Below are positions 12,702 through 16,613 of a stretch of DNA of 16,613 bases, one piece after another. This DNA comes from Desulfovibrionaceae bacterium (GTDB lineage: Bacteria > Desulfobacterota > Desulfovibrionia > Desulfovibrionales > Desulfovibrionaceae). The first letter of the stretch is position 1. Each line of letters begins with the position of its first letter. Under the pieces are notes generated by a model. That model saw only the letters and a program-made list of their open reading frames with translations, ran no database searches and had not been told where the DNA came from. The stretch lies in assembly GCA_009783115.1 (NCBI GenBank), contig WRHT01000010.1, forward strand, positions 1 to 16,613, given 5' to 3'. The translations under genes were made by a program, and so were the position numbers.

Positions 12702-13742
12702 TTATCTCGTTTTCCGGATCAGGATTGTTTCAAGGGCTGACTGCTCTATTTTATCGCCGGAACGGTAGACGTCCAGCAGGGCGTTGGCGAGAGCCGGTCT
12801 ATCGCGGCGGTGGGAAAAAAAGGCCCTGTATGGCGATTCTTCATTGCCCGGAGAAAAAAGCAAGGAGCGCCCATAGGGGGTCATATTCACCAGCAGGTGC
12901 TGCTTGTCTCCCTGTTTAGTCATGTAAAGCGTGCGGTCGTCCGGCGGACGTTGCATCGTTTCGCAGCGGAAGATTTGTCCGGAATAAGGATCGTCCTGGA
13001 TAAAAAAGACCGCCAGGTAAGTTTCCGGCTGGTCTCCCATAGGTTCTAATGGCATTATCAGCAGTTGGATGGAGGGATCTTCATAGTCATCCGTATAAAC
13101 AAAAAGACTGGACTCCAAGTTGGGGCGCAGTAGCTGGGCCTCCTTGTCCGGATGCCGATCCCGCGTTCCCTGCCAGAGGAAAACGCCCAGAAGAATGAGC
13201 AGCAGGGCCGCCGCCCATGCCGCCGGCTTGCCGGGAGGGAATTTTCGCCCGCCGGTAGAGGCAGGAGCGGCAGTAGGGGCGGCCTTGGCTGTCTCCACGG
13301 GGGCGGGCTCGTCAGGCCGTTGGTCCTTTTTGGAAAAAAAGAGTCCTGGGTAGCGCCGCAGCCCTTCCAGCACCCGCTCGATAGAGGCGCGCGTTTCCAT
13401 GTCATAGACATCCAGCCAGTGCCGGTTAAGCAGGTAATAGTTCATGCCGGCGCTGGGGGCGACGTTTTCTATGCGCACCGGGATGACCAGGCATTTGTTG
13501 CTGGCTGCCAGGGTGAGTTCCCTGGATACTTCCTCGGAATTATTGGAAGAGGAGGAGAAAACCAGCAGCATGGCCGGGATTTCCTGGATGGCCTTGGCGA
13601 TGGCCTCCGGCCAGGTCATGCCGGCCGTGATATTTCTGGGCGCATACCAGCAGCGGATGCCCGCCTCTTCCAGGTCATGCGCCAGGGCATCGACAAAGAG
13701 CCTGTCCTGGGTGGAATAGCTTATAAAGATGTCGTAGCTCAT
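12702..13742 (-). CDS. Membrane-anchored TIR-domain protein
   Basis: A 346-residue protein. Residues 1-130 form a bacterial TIR domain: YDIFISYSTQDRLFVDAL (3-20), GIRCWYAP (28-35), AGMTWPEAI (40-48), MLLVFSSSSNNSEEVSREL (58-76) and CLVIPVRIE (84-92). E75, in the position of the catalytic Glu of TIR NADases, is present. A low-complexity Pro/Ala linker (140-172) leads to one transmembrane helix (about 174-190) and a 150-residue C-terminal domain I do not recognise. Positive charges before the helix put the TIR domain in the cytoplasm and the C-terminus outside. Its ATG overlaps the stop of the DHH gene by 4 nt, so the two are translationally coupled and probably work together. NAD cleavage, signal synthesis or protein scaffolding are all possible. 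Confidence 0.88.
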   Translation of the reverse strand: MSYDIFISYSTQDRLFVDALAHDLEEAGIRCWYAPRNITAGMTWPEAIAKAIQEIPAMLLVFSSSSNNSEEVSRELTLAASNKCLVIPVRIENVAPSAGMNYYLLNRHWLDVYDMETRASIERVLEGLRRYPGLFFSKKDQRPDEPAPVETAKAAPTAAPASTGGRKFPPGKPAAWAAALLLILLGVFLWQGTRDRHPDKEAQLLRPNLESSLFVYTDDYEDPSIQLLIMPLEPMGDQPETYLAVFFIQDDPYSGQIFRCETMQRPPDDRTLYMTKQGDKQHLLVNMTPYGRSLLFSPGNEESPYRAFFSHRRDRPALANALLDVYRSGDKIEQSALETILIRKTR

Positions 13743-15688
13743 AGCTCTCCTGAATAATCATATAAAATTTCAAACAAGCCGGCGTCGACAATGCCGTGAT
13801 CGCCGGAAGCATATTGCAGCAACCAATCGCCCGGCCGTCCCCGCAGGGTTTCTCCGCTACGCGTGGTGACCAGGAAAGGCGTATTCAGGCGCAGGGCCAA
13901 GGCTTCCACCGGCCGCGCCTGGTATGTTCCATCCTGGCCGTCCGTGGCAGGCGGAACAGGGAAATAAGTGAAACGGAACATTTCCGGGCGCACCGGCCAT
14001 CTCTCCCCGGCAACGCCGGTGATCAGGGCATCCCCCGGCGTATAGGCCACCCTGCCCTCGAGGGTTTCCAGGACGCCGTCCTGGCGGGCGAATTCCACCC
14101 GGACTTGTACGGCTTTTTTGCGCACCCTGCGGCTTTCCGCTTCCTGGCGCAAGTCGGTTGCCTTGCTGTCGAAGGACTTTTCCGGCGCGTTGAACCTGTG
14201 ATATAGGCGTGGAAACAGCGCCGCGGTTATGACATAGAGATCCCGGGAGTCGTCCAGGGGAGCGGCCAGCCAGTCGCCTGGCTCCCCCTTGACGTAGTTG
14301 TGTTCATCCCAGCGGGTGAAGATTTTGACTCCACGCGTGAGAAGCCGGGCGCGCGTCAGCGCGCCGCCAAGGCTTTGGCATGGCCGGGCCAGGTTTTCCA
14401 GGGAAATCCTTTCCCCGCGATCCTTGTCCAAAACAACCGGGGGATAAGCGAAACGCAAGTCCGGGGGGCCGTCCAGCGGAATATAGGTCTTGGCGAATTT
14501 TTCCCTGCCGCAGGGATAGACTTCGCCTTCGAGGCCGATGATCAGGCAGAAGTCGGCCCCGGCGGCAATGTTGATGTCGCCTTCCAGCATGCGCACATGC
14601 AGGAGCGGCTGTTGCGGAAAGGCCTGTCCGCAGTCCACGTAAGCAAGGCGCGATGGTTTTTTTTCATAGGTTTCCGCCTGTCCGGACCACGATTCGGCCG
14701 TCGAGCCGGCCATGCAATCAATGATATCGTAAGCGTTCACATATTCTTTCATCCGGCTGTGAAAATATTCCGCCACGGTCAGTCCCGGCCTCAGGCCGGC
14801 AAAATTATGGGAACTGATCCAGCCGCCGGCCTTTTCCGCGTGTCCGCCGCCGGATCCCAGTCCGCCGGCCGCCAGCCAGGAGGCAATATCCGAGGCCTTG
14901 CTTTCGCGTGTGACGGAACGCACGGAGTAACGCACTCCGCCGGGCAGTTCCGCATAGACCAGGGTAATGTCAACGGCGTCCGTCTGGATGGCCAGGTCGC
15001 TGATGAATCCCAGCATGTTGGGATCGCAGGGTTTGGCCCGGATCAGGGCAAAATGCCCCTGCTCGTCAAAGGTGAAAGTCTTGATGGCCTCCGCGGCGAT
15101 GGCCAGGTCTTCCAAGGAGAGATTGGAATTTTTCAGGATTTTCAACGCGCGTTCGTTGAGTCCCGCGCTGTCGCGCAGGTCGCGGTCCAGGGGATGGCGC
15201 ACCTCGGCCAGCCCCCCGGTATCCATGAACAGTCCGTAAAAGAGGGCGGTGAGCAGGCCTGTTTCGGGAGTGAAACGCTGCTCCCGCAGGAGGCTCCATA
15301 CCAGGGTGGAACAACTGCCCAGGTAGGGCCGGATGTCATGTATCCGAGGCGGTGGACACTCCTGGACATGGTGATCAATGACGGCGATTTCCCGGCCCCG
15401 CATGGGCAGGACATTGCCTGCTCCGTGCTGGCCGTCGACGATTACCAGGAGCCCAGGCCAGCTTTTTTCCTGTGGATGATGCTCCAGGGGTATGCCGAAG
15501 AGAGCCAGCATCCTGAGCAGGTTGGGCTTGCTCACGGGGAGCCTTCCGCCATAAAAGAGAGTGGCTTCCTTGCCGTGAGCCAGGCAATAGGAATACAGCC
15601 CGAAACCGGCGGCAATGGTGTCGGCGTCCGGACTATCGTGGCACTGGATGGCGATGTGGTCGTAGTCAAGCAGGAGAGCAAGATCCAT
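13739..15688 (-). CDS. DHH/DHHA1 phosphoesterase with four C-terminal PGD-type repeats
   Basis: A 649-residue protein. Residues 1-330 carry a DHH phosphoesterase domain: HDSPDADTIAAG (17-28), VIVDG (D85), AVIDHH (D105 H106 H107) and FMDTGG (D156), then a DHHA1 domain with GGLGSGGGHAEKAGGW (275-290). All metal ligands are intact. The family (NrnA, GdpP, RecJ relatives) hydrolyses oligoribonucleotides, pAp or cyclic dinucleotides with manganese. Residues ~345-649 contain four related units, cores near 369-403, 470-498, 551-577 and 619-645 (EGDINI, PGDWLA, PGDALI, PGDWLL, each followed by an aromatic F..xY segment), similar to the PGDYG-type module. Normal NrnA-like proteins end after DHHA1, so the tail is an extra. 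It is coupled by ATGA overlap to the TIR gene and lies 83 bp downstream of the BON gene. Confidence 0.85.
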   Translation of the reverse strand: MDLALLLDYDHIAIQCHDSPDADTIAAGFGLYSYCLAHGKEATLFYGGRLPVSKPNLLRMLALFGIPLEHHPQEKSWPGLLVIVDGQHGAGNVLPMRGREIAVIDHHVQECPPPRIHDIRPYLGSCSTLVWSLLREQRFTPETGLLTALFYGLFMDTGGLAEVRHPLDRDLRDSAGLNERALKILKNSNLSLEDLAIAAEAIKTFTFDEQGHFALIRAKPCDPNMLGFISDLAIQTDAVDITLVYAELPGGVRYSVRSVTRESKASDIASWLAAGGLGSGGGHAEKAGGWISSHNFAGLRPGLTVAEYFHSRMKEYVNAYDIIDCMAGSTAESWSGQAETYEKKPSRLAYVDCGQAFPQQPLLHVRMLEGDINIAAGADFCLIIGLEGEVYPCGREKFAKTYIPLDGPPDLRFAYPPVVLDKDRGERISLENLARPCQSLGGALTRARLLTRGVKIFTRWDEHNYVKGEPGDWLAAPLDDSRDLYVITAALFPRLYHRFNAPEKSFDSKATDLRQEAESRRVRKKAVQVRVEFARQDGVLETLEGRVAYTPGDALITGVAGERWPVRPEMFRFTYFPVPPATDGQDGTYQARPVEALALRLNTPFLVTTRSGETLRGRPGDWLLQYASGDHGIVDAGLFEILYDYSGEL

Positions 15689-15771
15689 CAGGAAGCATAC
15701 CTTTGGCCGGTCAGGCCTTCTGCGGGATTTTTAACTCAGATTTTGCCTATGCCCAAAAGGCTGTTTACGCC

Positions 15772-16095
15772 TTATGGCATGACCGAGATCTTGTTCACCA
15801 CCTTGGCTACTCCCTTGGTTCCCCGCGCGATTTTTACGGCAGCGGCGGCTTGCGATTCTTTTTGCACTTGCCCGCGCAGGGTGACTACGCCCTGTACCGT
15901 TTCCACCTTGATGTCCAGGGAATCCAATTCTTTTTCCGCCAGATACCTGGCTTTTAGTTCCGTCGTGATCGCGGAATCTGTCGCGAAGTTTTCGGCCTGC
16001 GCGATTTTGTCGGAAATGACTCCGGCATGTGCCGGCTGTGCGGGCATGAGCAAAAAACTTGCAACCAGGATTCCAGCGAAAATCAGGCCTTTCAT
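15772..16095 (-). CDS. Periplasmic BON-domain protein (OsmY-like)
   Basis: A 107-residue protein with a clean signal peptide (MKGLIFAGILVASFLLMPAQ then PAHA-G, cleavage after ~24) and one BON domain (about 38-107: DSAITTELKARYL, LDIKVETVQGVVTLRGQV, AVKIARGTKGVAKVVNKI). BON domains bind phospholipid or other membrane components; OsmY, with two, protects the periplasm under osmotic stress. A single-domain version is common in this kind of bacterium. TAAGGAG lies eight bases before ATG. The stop overlaps a hairpin (ATGCC..AAGGC / GCCTT..GGCAT, 15747-15781) without a long T-run, and the DHH gene starts 83 bp on, so it may be co-transcribed. Confidence 0.85.
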   Translation of the reverse strand: MKGLIFAGILVASFLLMPAQPAHAGVISDKIAQAENFATDSAITTELKARYLAEKELDSLDIKVETVQGVVTLRGQVQKESQAAAAVKIARGTKGVAKVVNKISVMP

Positions 16096-16232
16096 AGATT
16101 TTTCTCCTTATTTTCAGCTTCCGGCGACGCTTTTGTGGTTGGCGGTTGGCGCCGGCCATGTGGCAGATTACCAGGCTCTGCCTTCATGTTCAAGTTCCCG
16201 GCGAAAGTAAAGGGGCGTTATGGCCTTGAATT
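16096..16232. other. Short intergenic region between lipoate ligase and BON genes
   Basis: 137 bp with the BON Shine-Dalgarno at its left end. No convincing intrinsic terminator for the ligase or consensus promoter for BON was found by eye, though a BON promoter is expected here. Confidence 0.3.
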
Positions 16233-16613
16233 TTACGGCCAATCCTCACCTCCAGAGTGACCTTCCCCCATCAGGCAGTCCAGCGCCTCTTCCAGGGTGA
16301 TGCTTCCAAAGTATTCATGCAGGGGCAGGGGCAGCAGGGCTTCGCGCAGTTCCCGGCGGTCATAGCGCAGCCCCAGGAGGCGTTCAGCCGCCTCCTCCGC
16401 CGGCCGCAGGGCCAGGAAGTCGCCGAAGAAGCGGCAGGCGGCCAGACGCCCTTCCCGCACTTCCAGCAGCGCCTCCAGCGAGCCGCCGGGGTATCTTCGC
16501 CGGTTTCTGAAGTTGCAGGGCGGGGATCTGCCGAAGTTCCACTCCCAGGAGGCATACTTTTCCTCGCTCAAGGCCCGGATGGCCTCCCGGTCTTGCCGGC
16601 TGAGGCGCAGTTC
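16233..16613 (-). CDS. lplA: Lipoate-protein ligase, C-terminal part (5' end off window)
   Basis: The frame is open from the window edge to TAA at 16233-16235, giving the last 126 residues. Motifs typical of the LplA C-terminal region are visible: KYASWEWNFGRSPPCNF, YPGGSLEALLEVREGRL, RFFGDFLAL and the helical tail LHEYFGSITLEEALDCLMG. The enzyme attaches lipoate to carrier proteins such as GcvH or dehydrogenase E2 subunits using ATP. The catalytic N-terminal domain, with the lysine and lipoate-binding loop, lies outside the window, so activity cannot be judged. An in-frame TTG at 16571 is not a start, since family sequence continues upstream of it. Confidence 0.85.
   Translation of the reverse strand, partial: ELRLSRQDREAIRALSEEKYASWEWNFGRSPPCNFRNRRRYPGGSLEALLEVREGRLAACRFFGDFLALRPAEEAAERLLGLRYDRRELREALLPLPLHEYFGSITLEEALDCLMGEGHSGGEDWP

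Noticed and set aside
14300..16210. Long open plus-strand frame (636 codons) opposite the DHH and BON genes.
   Set aside because: It spans two real minus-strand genes and their gap, has no recognisable domain, and is glycine/alanine-rich as expected of a shadow frame.

Overview
The window reads as a GC-rich proteobacterial chromosome. A Desulfovibrio-like (Desulfobacterota) host is my inference from the TrpB, integrase and two-component sequences; no marker gene proves it. Core-like genes at both ends flank a central accessory zone at a tRNA-Arg gene.

Layout. (1) 1-2088, minus strand: an M20-family metallopeptidase overlaps by ATGA a membrane protein with VKOR/DsbB-like cysteines and a thioredoxin-like tail, cut by the window edge. 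(2) 2194-3124, plus strand: a secreted FGE/sulfatase-modifying-factor-like protein, then tRNA-Arg(ACG) with its own promoter and terminator. (3) 3189-5684: a complete, visibly more A/T-rich IS1595-family element with 23-bp inverted repeats (22/23 identical) and perfect 8-bp target duplications (AAATTTTA). It carries a transposase, a P63C-domain protein, an XRE-type regulator and a 41-codon ORF inside a structured leader. It landed exactly at the hicB stop codon. (4) 5685-6627, minus strand: hicA-hicB and a wrecked tyrosine integrase, the remains of a small island beside tRNA-Arg. (5) 6628-8020, minus strand: trpB preceded by a trp attenuator, with a 21-residue leader peptide ending QWWRVW, an intrinsic terminator and a competing antiterminator. 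(6) 8221-12672, plus strand: a small DUF551-like protein, a solo IS1595-type end, and a 1324-residue EvgS/BvgS-type hybrid histidine kinase whose ribosome binding site lies inside that solo end. (7) 12702-16613, minus strand: lipoate ligase (3' part), a BON-domain periplasmic protein, and a translationally coupled pair: a DHH/DHHA1 phosphoesterase with four C-terminal PGD-type repeats, and a membrane-anchored TIR protein.

The strongest candidate for an undescribed system is the DHH-repeat/TIR pair (12702-15688). It joins a predicted nucleotide phosphodiesterase to a TIR domain on the inner face of the membrane. Second come the structured leader/small-ORF module of the IS1595 element and the orphan trpB with a private attenuator. 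No CRISPR array or rRNA was seen.
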